A stretch of 64,000 nucleotides of DNA from assembly GCF_021869535.1 (NCBI RefSeq), contig NW_026262712.1, positions 104,412,140 to 104,476,139 of the forward strand, written 5' to 3'. Positions 1 to 11,384 of the stretch are shown here, piece by piece (position 1 is the first letter of the stretch; every line of letters begins with the position of its first letter). Below the pieces are notes generated by a model. That model searched no databases. It worked only from the letters and a program-made list of their open reading frames with translations, and was not told the origin of the DNA. A program made the translations under genes and the position numbers. The stretch comes from Mytilus californianus (Eukaryota > Mollusca > Bivalvia > Mytilida > Mytilidae).

Positions 1-47
1 AACAAACATAAAACACGATACATAAAAGTTGGCACAATTGTAAAAAC

Positions 48-225
48 CTGTGTGGGTCGTTTCGCGTTGCTGCGGACATTCATCTTTCCTTGACGTGAGA
101 AGGTAATTTTTCATCATATCTATCAGTGACTGGTCTGATGCCGAAAGAACAGAGTCCCTGCATTCATGACCAGGGAGAATCAGCAAAACACATGCTAACA
201 GCAATGTCACATACCACACACGCAT
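48..225 (-). CDS. C4-like gene copy A, coding exon 1 (gene continues off the left edge)
   Basis: First coding exon of a secreted protein of the short-chain collagen C4-like type. The start ATG is at 225 and the donor follows base 48 (CACACAG/GTTTTTAC). The exon is 178 nt, exactly as in copies B and C. It encodes a hydrophobic signal peptide (MRVWYVTLLLACVLLILPG), then a cysteine and an ASDQSLIDMM segment shared with B and C, then a second cysteine. The exon starts 7 nt upstream of the ATG, after the acceptor TTTGCAG, again as in B and C. No stop interrupts it, so A is the only copy here with no visible lesion, but exons 2-4 lie outside the window. Its N-terminus is more diverged from B and C than those are from each other. 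The family assignment rests on homology to B and C. Confidence 0.8.
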
Positions 226-605
226 ACTGGTTCTGCAAATCATATAAAGTCCAGATAATACTTATAAGTTTTAATACATTCTTCACATGTTTTATTATTA
301 ATTATCAATCAAGATTCTTCTGTATTAAAAACGAGAGATAGCTGGCGTATCTTTAAGAACATTATGGTGGTTGTTCAATTATATTGTTTGGTAAATAGTG
401 GTTAATGGTTAGTTCTTACATATATCTTAAGCGAACATTTATAAGCATGTTGTTAATCATCTTTCTTTAATATTATTCGATGAGTTAAAAGTAAAGGTAG
501 CGCAACTCTGGTGTACTTAATTATTAGCCTTGTATTGTTGATGATATTTTTATTGATGTAAATATTTTCTAATTTGAATAAAAGGTAATAAAAAATGAAA
601 CTTAC

Positions 606-650
606 CTTTCCCTACTTTCCGTTCAAAAATGGAAATGGGTTATGCCTAAA
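606..650 (-). other. Copy A non-coding first exon (5' UTR), 5' end approximate
   Basis: A perfect donor consensus (GGGAAAG/GTAAGT) ends an exon at 606. Copies B and C have the equivalent GAAGGAAAG/GTATGT at the same place. The 373-nt intron ends at the acceptor just before the coding exon. The upstream limit of about 650 is inferred from a TATA-like box at 678-685 plus about 30 nt; no transcript evidence is available. Confidence 0.55.
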
Positions 651-677
651 AGACTTGTATAGCTGGGGTTTTATGTA

Positions 678-685
678 TATTTATA
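678..685 (-). promoter_or_regulatory. TATA-like box of copy A
   Basis: TATAAATA on the minus strand, 79 nt upstream of the 5' UTR donor. Copies B and C have TATA-like boxes at 78 nt from the same donor. The fixed spacing across three copies is the main support. Confidence 0.55.
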
Positions 686-699
686 GATAAACCTTCAGA

Positions 700-1130
700 A
701 ATGTGATAATGAGGTAGATGCGTGACAAGATATTAACTGTTCCATAAACATAGCTACATTACAAATACAAGTACTATAATAGCAGTGAAAAGCAACAAAT
801 ATTATCCTTGAACTTTACATTCATGTAAATACTGTTAGGCAATGTCCTTTCAATAAACAGTTTAAAGTGTTGTGACAATGTTGAATGCATCTATCAAATC
901 GAAACTACTAATTCAGTTAAGTGTGTTTCCTATTTTGACAAAATCTAAAACCTGACATTGAAATTTGCTTGAAAGGTCAACTTTAAAATGTACGACAACA
1001 AGGATGATTTCAGTTTTAAAAATTTCTAATTTAGAACTTTCAATCTGTAGGTAAGCAACACGATAGACGCGTCTGGACATGTATTCTATATCTTCCTGTT
1101 GATCTGATTCAGAACGTATGTTCCATGTCA
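700..1130. other. Upstream region of copy A, partly conserved with B and C
   Basis: No gene seen. A block containing GATAATGAGG and GCGTGAC next to GATATTAACT at about 700-740 has counterparts at 19.49-19.53 kb and, inverted, at 27.86-27.89 kb. It is therefore part of the duplicated upstream unit. Confidence 0.5.
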
Positions 1131-1135
1131 CGATC

Positions 1136-1340
1136 AACTTGTCACTAATAAGGAAGCTATTGACCCGATAAAATTGGTCAAGTCGAAGTCATTCGTTCGA
1201 ATGACTTACAGCCAAGATCATGATATGGAACATGTGTAGTAGATAACCATGATTATGTTGTAACTAGTGTAACAACACTTCCATCTCTTTTGCCTTGATT
1301 ATGACATCCCTGAATCTGACTTTTCACCAAACATTTACTT
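1136..1340 (+). repeat. Ancient reverse-transcriptase element fragment upstream of copy A
   Basis: A decayed retroelement fragment around AATAAGGAAGCTATTGAC and CCTTGATTATGACATCCC. Matching decayed fragments lie at 20.02-20.29 kb (upstream of copy B) and, inverted, at 27.2-27.48 kb (upstream of copy C). No open frame survives. Confidence 0.5.
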
Positions 1341-1344
1341 GTCA

Positions 1345-1825
1345 TTAGCACGACGACTTATTTCATTAATGAATAAGTACATGCCCTCATAGGAACATCA
1401 TTAGACCAATATTACATTTTTAGTGACTGAGTGACATTATCAACGATTGGTAAAAATAATCTAAAATATAGTCTTTACTACAAAACATATTATAAAATAA
1501 AAAAGCTACATTTAGTTTTGTATAAATTTGAGGTTTGAAAGTTGAAAACAATATAGATACAGACGCTCCAAGTTTCTCTTATTGCAGATGATCTGTTTGT
1601 ACTCATTAATAAACATGAGCAAAATACAGGTATTATGATTCTAATTTGACTTTCGCGTCTAGTTAAGCAGATCAGCGAGGAATTGGATAGCGTTTTCCTT
1701 ATTTTGTCATTCTTGGGCCTTTTATAGATTATCATTTAAGAAAACGTTAAACTGACGATGAATTGCAAAGCGGGTATTGTATTCATAGCAAGAGAAGCTT
1801 ACCCTGTCGACGCATCCGTTCTGGA
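1345..1825. other. No recognisable feature
   Basis: AT-rich. An 81-codon minus frame at 1490-1735 matches no family I know. Confidence 0.4.
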
Positions 1826-1829
1826 TCCA

Positions 1830-1925
1830 TTTGGAGTTCGTGTGATTCCCTCAGTATTTGTGTTACATTGATTTGTCTTCTTAAATGATTTATGAAATTT
1901 GAACATCGGTAAACTACTGCTGTTT
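1830..1925 (+). repeat. F4 retroelement 3'-tail fragment
   Basis: Resembles 12.05-12.15 kb, including the CCCTCAGT-type block and the terminal block around CGGTAAACTACTGCTG (CGGTATACTACTGTTG in the 12-kb copy). Confidence 0.5.
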
Positions 1926-2519
1926 CATGTATTCTAATTTACTTTTTAACCATTAAAGAACTCAGAAAGATTTTACATTATCAAAATAACACTATTTCTG
2001 GCGAAAAATGCACGCAGTAGATGTATTACTTTTTAAATTCGAAGCACCTTTGACGTCTAGCACCACTGTCATGTTTCGTTCAGTATAGTGACACAACTAT
2101 ATTGTTCATCAAAAGTTAATATCACAATATTCGATAAAAAATGTTCTAACACTTTGGTTCTGGTGATATAAGTGTAGTTGAAGGTCATACTTGTAAATTT
2201 ATGTATAATATCTTCTCAGATCGAATCTTTTTGACTTTCAAAAAAATGTTCTTTTCCTCTTGTTTTTCAATAGGTCGGCACTTAATTATGTTAATTGAAT
2301 GAAATTTCCGAGTTTAGAATACATACATGCATGGAATCAAAATTGTTTATTATGATTTAAAAAAAATCAAAAATGCAAGGCTCAATTTTCGACTTAATTT
2401 TTGGCTTTTCAAGATGTGCCTGTCCGAACTACCACATAGCTTACTTTTTGTCAATGTTTTTTTCTTAGGTAAATTTTATTTTCTAGTTTAGAATTTTTAA
2501 CTGATCAGTGGTAATATAT
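1926..2519. other. No recognisable feature
   Basis: AT-rich with short A and T runs. No frame, splice-linked exon or repeat identified. Confidence 0.4.
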
Positions 2520-3165
2520 CTTCGATCTACTAGTATTAAAAAAAGGGTGGGAAAAGTACAAATGATAGCAAGTAAGAACCATATGTCCAAGAAACCAAGA
2601 ATATTATTGAAAACTGAATAAAAAAAAACTAACAATAGGCGACAAAAGACAACACAGCTAATAATTTATGAGCTCCACTTTAACGTAATAAACTCAGGTT
2701 CTCCGGAAGGGTAGAAAGTTTCCGATCCACTAGTGACACTCGTCTTGTTTCTCATGTAAAATTAAATTAGGTGAACAGTCAAAATAGTAGTTAAAGTCTT
2801 GAAATGTTGTAACATATTCGTCATCATCTGTGGCACACATTTGCATAACGATAAACAAAACATGATTACGTCCGCAATAGTTTCAAAATGATGACTTTAT
2901 TTTAGACTTCATGATATAAAAGCTACACAAATTTTGTGAAAAAGATTATATGATAGATGAATCGTTTGGTCGATAGTCTCCTTCTGTGACCTATACCCAA
3001 TACTTTTCTTTAAATCTTTGTTTCTCTCTCTGTATTTTCCAAGTAAATATTTTGTTCTAATTAATGAAGTTATCTGCCATTATTGTTTCTTTTCGTTTTT
3101 AAAGCAAAGGTATCCTTGGTCATCGTACTAGGCTATGAAGCGGAAATCGAGATACATGCTATCAC
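2520..3165. repeat. Segmental duplication, inverted copy at 46.56-47.12 kb
   Basis: Collinear inverted matches include the CTACTAGTATT end, GAGCTCCACTT, TTACGTCCGCAATAGTTTC, GTGACCTATACCCAATACTT and GGCTATGAAGCGGAAATCGA. The CTACTAGTATT end corresponds to the point in the other copy where a LINE begins. Confidence 0.75.
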
Positions 3166-3580
3166 AGTATAACTTGATTGAACTTTGAAACAGGGAATGC
3201 TTAAATGCTACTTGTAGACCAAATGAGCGTCTGGTAGAAATTACTTTGTGGCCTGGTATTTATGATGAGCTTATTTACATTTTTAACGCCAAATTCGAAA
3301 TTAACCTTTTGCTGCTCACAGGGAAGCTATTAAACCAAGAGTTTCAAGTGGTGAAAAATACACAGAAATACCGATAAAACAATGCAATATTTTTTGGATA
3401 ATGCTTTTTTTCCGAAAAAGTCTGAAATTTTTATCCTTCAATTTTACTTCGTATGTCATTACCCTTATCCCGGAAATACTCAGTGTTCTACAGTGTAATA
3501 CAGCGTTACTCATATTGTGAGCAAATTTTCCTTTCTGAGAATTTGCAGAAATAACGATTAAGCAATCGTAAACTTATGTA
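3166..3580. other. Mostly featureless; tiny reverse-transcriptase relic
   Basis: At 3320-3357 the bases GGGAAGCTATTAAACCAAGA and the following GTGGTGAAA resemble the C-terminal RT coding piece at 12.54-12.57 kb. Nothing else is recognised. Confidence 0.35.
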
Positions 3581-3586
3581 TATAAA

Positions 3587-3880
3587 AATAAGAAGATGTG
3601 GTATGATTGCCAATGATACAACTCTTCACCAGAGACCAAATGACATAGAAGTTTTCAACTATAGGTCACCGTACGGCCTTCAACAATGAGCAAAACCCAT
3701 ATCGCATAGTCAGCTATAAAAGGCCCCGAAATGACAAATGTAAAACAATTCAAACGAGAAAACTAACGGCCTGTTTTATGTACAAAACAATAAACGAAAA
3801 ACAAATATAATACACAGCAACAAACAACTACTAATGAATTAATTACAGGCCCCTGACTTAGGAAAGGCACCTACAGAATG
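3587..3880 (-). repeat. F2 retroelement, 5'-truncated 3'-tail copy
   Basis: Begins on the plus strand with the F2 terminal sequence (AAGATGTGGTATGATTGCCA) and runs to the block around CCCCTGACTTAGG. It matches the 3' tail of the RT-bearing element at 51.4-53.0 kb. Confidence 0.75.
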
Positions 3881-5155
3881 TTAGCATGTTTAGAGTTTAC
3901 CATTTCTAGAATTAGTCGGAAAAATTAAGCCTACAATTTGATCTTGTATGCCGGTATTCTTATCAGGAAATATGTTATTAAGTTGAGTATTTGTTGCAGA
4001 GAAAAAGGTTTGTAGATATAATGCTTTCAGTTATCTCCCCTCTCTTTTCAAAATGACACAGTATTGTTTCTTATATTCTGTGCAACCTGCTCAAAAATAA
4101 TAGAAATAAATAGGCTTTCGTGGAACATAGACTAAGTCTTTCTTTCAGTAATTATAGAATTATTTATACGAATGCTTAATAGCAGACAGACAAAGACCTT
4201 TATAAAAAGTAATCGGTTCGATTCCGTTTTACCGGTATATAAAAGTCAAAATCTAACGTACATATACAGGTTAGCGCCACCAATTTTCATATGATCCGTA
4301 CATAATTAAACGTCAGAAATTTTATACGGCATGTCCGATGACTGTAAGTAATAGCATATGATTTATATAAATACATCGTATATGAACTTGACATCTGTTA
4401 TAACTTTTCTGAACGCAAAGGGTGTAACAACAAAAGAAGGGGTTAAGAGTTGTGGTTAACAAAATAGTTAAAAATTTTGAGTTTCTGATGTATCAGTAAT
4501 ATTTAAATTCGATTTGTGATGGAGTTCGTGTAGTTGTACAGTATTTGAATTGAGGTTGCCCATTTAATATTTAAAATCACTGGTCCCAGACAAGTTTTAT
4601 TTCATCTAGTGAAAGGTATTATAGGATCACTTGTGTTAGATTTTTTAATTAATTCATCCTTTTTTAGGTTATAAATATATGCACAACATAATTATTCTCT
4701 TATCCACAAGAGATATCTATTGTCAATTCCTAATTTAATTAATTCGATATTTTGAACAAAGGTGCTTATTTACAAAATCATCAATCATCGATGCCGCTCC
4801 CTCCTCATTTTGAAATTGAAAACGGACTTCGAAAATGGACTTCGAAAATACCGCGAATGTTAGCTGATTCCTATTTTGATTTTTTCTTAGGGTAACAGAT
4901 ACACGTGAGACATTATTTTAGATCTCGACGGCTACTATTCATATTTCAGTATTAGTTCAATGAAAATTAAAGATGACTAAATTTAAAAAGATGCATGAAA
5001 TAATGACATTCGTCAATATAATTTACCACCTCTAATAAAAGATTTGCTTAGTGATACTTATAGACATATTTACTTCATAGAATTGAAATTTTCGGGATGA
5101 GAGTATATCGTAAGAGTAAATTATCGGCATAAAGGTAATTCCCGGATAAGTGTAT
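3881..5155. other. No gene; one 13-bp tandem pair
   Basis: AT-rich. Two adjacent copies of GGACTTCGAAAAT occur at 4824-4849. GGTTCGATTCC at 4215-4225 resembles a tRNA T-loop, but no tRNA fold surrounds it. Confidence 0.4.
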
Positions 5156-5159
5156 AACA

Positions 5160-5440
5160 AGCGTGCGACTACAAAATTATTTATTTATTTTAAAAAACGA
5201 GTTTTGATCACAATATTGTAAATTAATGTATAAAATTAAAAATCAGTTCTTATCAATATTTTGCATAGTTTTAACAGTCGTACACCATTCATTCACACCA
5301 TTCCCGAACGCACGTTACACCATTACACCATTCCTCTTACATCATACACCATAGCACCATACACCTTCTACCATTGCACCATATGCCATACACCATTACA
5401 CCATACACGTTTTTTTGGAAAGTTTACACCATCCAAGGGG
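5160..5440. repeat. Half copy of the MITE-like ACACCAT element
   Basis: Nearly identical to 18.18-18.45 kb from GCGTGCGACT through an ACACCAT-rich stretch to the terminal sequence AGTTTACACCATCCAAG at 5421-5437. The left terminal repeat present in the 18-kb copy is missing here. Confidence 0.7.
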
Positions 5441-6725
5441 CTGTATACAGGGTTGAAAAATCAAATGTTTTAATAGAATGAATTTCAAAGATTTAAAATT
5501 ATCCAGAAGATCTTAAGAAATTTTAGGAATCCACATATGGTTATTACCACTACGCGGATAAACAGTTTCACAGTATCTCTGTATTGTTCTTTAATGATTT
5601 GGATCCCATTAGGAAAAGAACTCCAAACTATGATGCATTTATTTTAATATGTCTTGTTACTAAGTATCTGAAAATATAGGGCAAACTATTTAATAAGTGT
5701 CCTTTCTTAAATATTATTTATACGGTAGAATGACCTGCATTTTTCTTTCATTATAATGTAATTATCAACATAATGCAATGTATGTGGCTGTGATTCTTTT
5801 TTGATTATATCAGCTCTTCAACGTTTGAATTAGTTTTTAATTAGCTGCAAAACTCTTTTTGTTCTTTTTGTATTTTTTTTTAATTTTGTTGATATTAATT
5901 TCCAAAATGAACACACTAACTGACTTACTGTGCTAAAACAATATTTTCTGAGAGTAAGCCTTTCTAGCACCAGGTAAGCAGGAACTTTATGTCGGCGATA
6001 ACCTCCTCAACCTCCCGTCGTTTCCTTGCATTCAGATGCAATAATTTTACCTTCTTCACTATTAAAAGTTGACAAAGTTTGTCCATTGATCTGTCTAATT
6101 TTCCCGAAATTATCATATATTTACAACTCTCTGTTCAAAGGAGTGTTTCCTTGTCTCAGGGAGAACAGGCTTGACACAAATATATTTGACTTACAACCCT
6201 AAAATCAGTCTTTCATAGATTTTTTTTTATATTTATATGGCTTGTGAAGCGTCTTTATCAGTAAAAATTTAGTCTTCAAAAATGTTGGTGACTAACAAGC
6301 CCGAAAATCAGACTCACCAAAAATGTTTTTACTTTATATGACTTGTGAGGCCGCTCTTGTGGATTGTTTCTGGTCTGATAACATTTTTCCTAGCCTAGGT
6401 TATTGGGCTTGTGAATTGTATAAATGGTATTGGTCAGAGAATTTTCTACCCCTAATAGAAGTGCTGACTATTGGACTGGTGATACGCACGAAAAAAACCG
6501 GCACCAGCAGTGGCATCGACCAAGCGGTTGTAAAAAAAAAAACTCATCATTGATACCAGGATTAAAATGTTATACGCCAGATGCCCTTCATGTCTACAAA
6601 AGACACATCAGTAACGCTCGAATAAAAAAAAGGTCAAAAAGGCCAATAAAGTACGAAGTAAAAGAGCATTGGGGACCCAAATTTCCGAAGGGTTTTGCCA
6701 AATACAGCTCAGGTAATCTATTTCC
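5441..6725. other. No gene; Rep-3 tail relic at 6548-6625 (minus)
   Basis: Overlapping plus frames of 76 and 102 codons (6323-6732) have no recognisable domain. The second runs through repeat sequence: 6548-6625 is a decayed inverted Rep-3 3' end (ACGCCAGA, then TCTACAAAAGAC, then CAGTAACGCTCG). Confidence 0.45.
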
Positions 6726-6729
6726 CGGG

Positions 6730-7655
6730 TAGAAAATCCTTAATATTTCGAAACAAGAGACTCTAAAGAGCCTGTGTCACTCACCTAGGTATATGTACAT
6801 ATTCAGCAAAGGACACTCTCATTGTAGGCGAGAATAGAATACATGACAAAAATCTCTTTTGTGTTGATCTTGTATTGCTGATCTATTTGTCTGTTGAGTT
6901 TTTCTCTATCTTCTTTAGTTTTTGCTCAAAACACAAAAGAGGGTAAAAAAAAATCCTACTTTAAGGGCAATCACTCCAATAAAGAGTGGCAGTCTACTAA
7001 CTATATAGGCAAAATTTGACTTGTTTGTAGATCTTGCCTTCTGATCATTTTTGTTGTTTAAAGTTTCTATTTATCTATTATTAATTTTTATCATATAAGG
7101 CAAAAACGGAAAAAATGGTGAAATTTGACAGTAAAGAGCAATAACTCAAATAAGGATTCGTTGGACAATTTCCTTCATTTATCTTAATAGTAGATCTTGT
7201 TTTGCTGGTCATTTTTGATTATTTCAGTTTTTATCTATTATAAATTTTAAAATTTAAGGCAAAAACGCAAAAAAAAAAGAAGTCCCCTAACAGTTTTGAC
7301 GTATTTAGACAATTGGTAGAGCTCAACATACTAAACATTTCTGCCCCTGTCAGATTTTCTCTATTTATTACGGTTTTCAAAATATTAGACAAAACTTGCA
7401 TTTTACCCCAATGTTCTATTTTTAGCCATGTCGGCCATCTTGTTTGTCAATCGGAGTCATCGGACACATTTTGTAAACTAGATACCCTAATGATGATTGT
7501 GGCCAAGTTTGGTTAAATTTGGTTCAGTAGTTGAGGAGGAGAAGATTTTTGTAAAATTAACGGACGACGACGACGGACGACGGACGACAGACGACGAACG
7601 CCAAGTGATGAGAAAATTTCACTTTGCCCTGTGGGCCAGGTGAGCTAAAAATTAA
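6730..7655 (+). repeat. Dispersed bivalve-type repeat ending in a GAC-rich run
   Basis: A roughly 0.9-kb element with loosely repeated internal blocks (GATCTTG...TGCTGATC/GGTC, ATTTTTG, AAGGCAAAAACG), a GGACGACGACGACGGACGAC-type run at 7560-7602, and an end reading GGGCCAGGTGAGCT. I recognise this ending from common bivalve intergenic repeats. The 67-codon frame at 7313-7516 lies within it and is not a gene. Confidence 0.6.
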
Positions 7656-8955
7656 TGTTTTGTAAACAGTTAATTCATAATTATGACCATATCAATGATT
7701 ATTCATGTCATAACTCTTGTTAAATAAGATATCATCGTGACTGAAATATAAAAAAATGAACAAAGACTACCCGTTTTTAACTTCACAGTTGAAAATCGGT
7801 TTGACTTTTATTTTACAAACGTTTTTAGTTAAACAATAGTATTTCTTGTGAAAAGTAGAAACTCGAAATCAATATTATATTTCCACTGGAGTAAAGAAGT
7901 TCTGCATACATCATCATACAGAACGTGTTGGAATCAGGTATCTTTACAATTCGCGTTTCAAATATCCGGAAAGTTTGAAATACTTACTCTATTGGTATGC
8001 CAATATCCGTTCGATTTAGGATTCCTGCCTTTACAAAAACACTTGAAGATTATCAATGTTATACTAGCATCAACAAAACAATTAAAATGTCAAAGCTAGT
8101 CATTAATGGTGTTCATTATTTCAGCTGCATTTAGATGTCACAACGCTCTGTGTTTAGAAAAACAGCATTAAGGACACATATCAATTCTAAGAACAGAAAT
8201 ACTCAGAACAGCATTACGGCTTCTATGTTATTTTAAAGAATTCTTAAGAATTTAAAATTTGAGAAATCATTCAGTCACACTCTTTAGAAAATATGAAAGA
8301 AAATCGATACGAAGTAGGAACAGCTTTAACAACAAAGCAACATTGTCCATTTTCGAGTTGGTAAAATGCATGTGTAAAACAAAAGGGTTGATATTGAAAA
8401 AAGAAGCGGAAGATACCCAGAGGAAAGTTATCAATAAAGGGTGGTCATACTTTGCTAACTTAACAGCAAAGCTATGCCATCTACGTGCATTCAAACGATA
8501 AAACCGAGAACTCCAGTATATATTTATTATGTACCATACATGTGGCTCCTCAGTGAGCAGATGAAACAATGTTTAATTAAACGTTCGTTTCATTGAATAC
8601 TGGTTATGATACAAAACAAATAGCGTGCCCCTTAAAAAGCATTCATTCATAATATTACCTATCCAATTAAAGTAGTGCACGTTGAGTTTAGGTACCTGGA
8701 AACGAGGGATTGATAATTCAACCACATACACTAGAAAACTATGAGAAAGGTATCGGACAAATGTATGATGGTAGTGTGATATCATCTTCAACAAAACCTT
8801 TTGTGTTAACATGAAATATCATTGATATGTTCTTTGTTTGTGAATTTACTTTTTTTATATAAATGTTGAAAGTACTTGAAACACTAATGTTTATCTACCC
8901 TACGATATTGATTATTTGAGCTGTATTGGCATGACTTTTCTTTTTGAATATGCAT
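7656..8955. other. No recognisable feature
   Basis: Frames of 83 codons (7848-8099, plus), 80 codons (8259-8501, plus), 100 codons (8267-8569, minus) and 79 codons (8573-8812, minus) overlap each other and show no domain. Confidence 0.4.
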
Positions 8956-8957
8956 TC

Positions 8958-9050
8958 CAATAGTGTTGTTTCGAGTGCCACTGGTGAGTCTTATGTAGAA
9001 GGAACGCGCATCTGACGTTCAAAAATATAATTATAATATCTATGGTGAGT
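8958..9050 (+). repeat. Rep-3 element 3'-end copy
   Basis: Contains GAGTGCCACTGGTGAGTCTT, then AACGCGCATCTGACGTTC and an ATCTATGGTGAG end. It is a diverged copy of the Rep-3 terminus at 29.04-29.13 kb. Confidence 0.65.
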
Positions 9051-9055
9051 TTTTA

Positions 9056-10670
9056 CATCTGAAAAAGGATAATTTGGAAATTTGATGTTCTTTAATCTTT
9101 CCATTCTCCTTGCTTTGTCTTCTTTTATTGATATGATTTTCTGTTTATCAGTAGTAATAGTTAAGGTATTGCAAATGCAGGAAATAAATGAACAAAAATA
9201 TAGAAAGAATCTCATGATCATATTTTCTTATACAAAACAAAACATTTAAAAACCTCTTATACAAACTTTCCATCTTTGTCCTACACTAAGGGGATGGTTA
9301 ATTATTAAAATGACCTTGCTGACTCTTGCTAAATTGTATATGCGTGTCATAAGCGATTAACCTGATTACGTAAGGCTGTCGTTTGTTGCTGGGTTTTGCT
9401 CAATTGATTTTCGGTTATTGTTTCATATTTGTTTCTTATAAAGCTTATCGAACGGTATTAGTTTTGCTCATTGTCCTTGTAGCGATGACGTTTTTCACAA
9501 CTTTGTCCGTTTGTCATTATTTGAAGGTTGTTTCATTGACAATCAGGCCACTTTTTCTTATTTTATATACATAATTTTTATATCAACCGAACGCTTTTAC
9601 ATCCCCTCAATTTCATGCAAGAAATAAATCATACATCCAATGTTTTAATTTTATTGTTAAACGTCTAATATTTTATTTTTTTAATAAGAATTGTCAAAAC
9701 ATTATTCCTTTATCAGGAAGTTATAATATGCTTTGCAAATAAAAACCATGCTTGTTTGATCAATTCTACTTTCGGTTTTAAAATCCTAAACTGTAAGCTA
9801 AACAAAAGACGGTCAAAGATCCGTTTTCGTTTTCCTTGTATCTATGATGTGCTACCAAACATATACATGTTTGTAGAACTACTCTGTTAATTGAAACTTA
9901 CACAAACTACATAAATGTATAAGAATTTCGCTAATGAAATCCCATGGTTGTATTATTAATTTTAAATAATACACTGAGGAACTTTAGTGTCATAGTTGTA
10001 GCACAGAGGGGCATTGTTAACAACTATTAGTGCAATAAAATATCTGAAGTTAGTTAAGTATAAAACAAATACTGTTCACGTCGAATTTAACAAATAATTG
10101 AAATATTCCTTGTTGAATGTAGACTTCCAAGGAATTGCAAATATCCTAAACAATTATGCAAATACACAAATGAAATAATAGGTATTTTGAATGTAGTTGT
10201 TTGATTTATAATAATATTTTTTTAAGATTATTTGACACGGAACAAACAGGCTTATCTAGTGTGAACAGAAGTCTGAGCACCTTCTATTGAAGATTCGCGA
10301 GTCACCAACGATCACAATCCAGTCAAAAAGACTACATTGCTACACAGACACCGATTTACAAAATAATAAAAATGAATACTTAAATTACAGACAAAGACGA
10401 GGCAACTAGTATTCCAATAGTAATATTTGAAACAGTTTAATAAAAAAAGTTTCCTACTACTCCATACTAAAATCCACAAAATGTCTCCTTTTTTTTCGCT
10501 ACACATAATGCTGTTTCTTACAAGACTGTGATGACTTGAGTGTAAAAACTGTATGCATGCATTGTATAAAAACGGTATCTCATGAGTAATGAAGTAAAAC
10601 GATTGATGTATTTAAGATATTCAACATGTTAAAGGATTTAAATCATATGTAAATCTTTTACTCAATATTG
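9056..10670. other. No gene; a possible decayed F2 tail at 9380-9545
   Basis: At 9380-9545 pieces such as GGTATTAGTTTTGCTCATTG resemble the F2 tail in plus orientation. The remainder has no frame over 65 codons with recognisable content. Confidence 0.35.
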
Positions 10671-11330
10671 ACACAGATGGACGACTTCACACGAAAATCT
10701 ATGATAAACGGGACGATTTCAACTTCCCAATTATCAATTTCCCATTTCTCAGCAGTAACATACCCTCTGCCCCTTCGTATAGTGTTTACATATCTCAATT
10801 GATACGTTATTCTCGTGCTTGTTCACACTAAACGGACTTCATTTACAGGAGTGTGCTCCTTACACAGAAACTGCTCCAACAAAGTTATGAGGAGGACAGA
10901 TTAAAAATGACACTCCGTAAATTTTACGGACACCATCACGAATTGGTTAGTCCATACGATGTGTCTTTGTCCAAACTAACTAAGGACATTTTTACCACGT
11001 GTTAGATTGTGGTTTGTCATTCCGTCGTCTGATCTTTAAATTATCGAACGTGACTTATTCCCCATTGTTACTGTTTTGCTGAGTGTGAAACCGCATTGCT
11101 ATAAGACGTGTCACGGTACCTTTCTATCCCAAATTCATGTATTTAATTTTGATGTTATATTTGTTATTCTCGTCGGATTTTGTCAAATGTCTTAACGTCT
11201 TTTCTGTTATATTCGTGTGTTATGGTAAAGATAATTAATCACCCCCTTCATTTATTAGATTTTAGTTTGGTTCAACGAAATTTATACGATATATTTGGTT
11301 TACAGTTTGATTCAGAAGAAACACCGACAT
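10671..11330 (+). mobile_element. Retroelement RT C-terminal fragment with 3' region
   Basis: Conceptual translation around 10671-10960 gives DGRLHTKIYDKRDDFNFPI, then a segment ending in YSVYISQLIRYSRAC, then KFYGHHHELVSPY. This is the C-terminal part of a widespread metazoan reverse transcriptase type (GTNCAPL...YLDD class, probably Penelope-like). Stops (for example after SRACSH) show it is dead. 11050-11330 is probably its 3' untranslated part. Confidence 0.65.
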
Positions 11331-11384
11331 AGCTAGATAAACAATTAATTATCTAATCACTACCACAATTTTATATTAAAAAGT

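Noticed and set aside
4215-4225. GGTTCGATTCC, resembling a tRNA T-loop
   Set aside because: The flanking bases do not form a full T-stem, and no acceptor, D or anticodon arms fit around it.
5280-5430. ACACCAT repeats as a CRISPR array
   Set aside because: Units are about 7-20 nt without uniform spacers. It is a minisatellite in a MITE-like element of a eukaryotic genome.
6323-6732. Overlapping 76- and 102-codon frames as a gene
   Set aside because: Part overlaps an inverted Rep-3 terminus and there is no domain or splice-linked exon.
7560-7605. GACGACGGAC run as a coding acidic repeat
   Set aside because: It occurs in a non-coding dispersed repeat, is short and is not in an open frame with neighbours.
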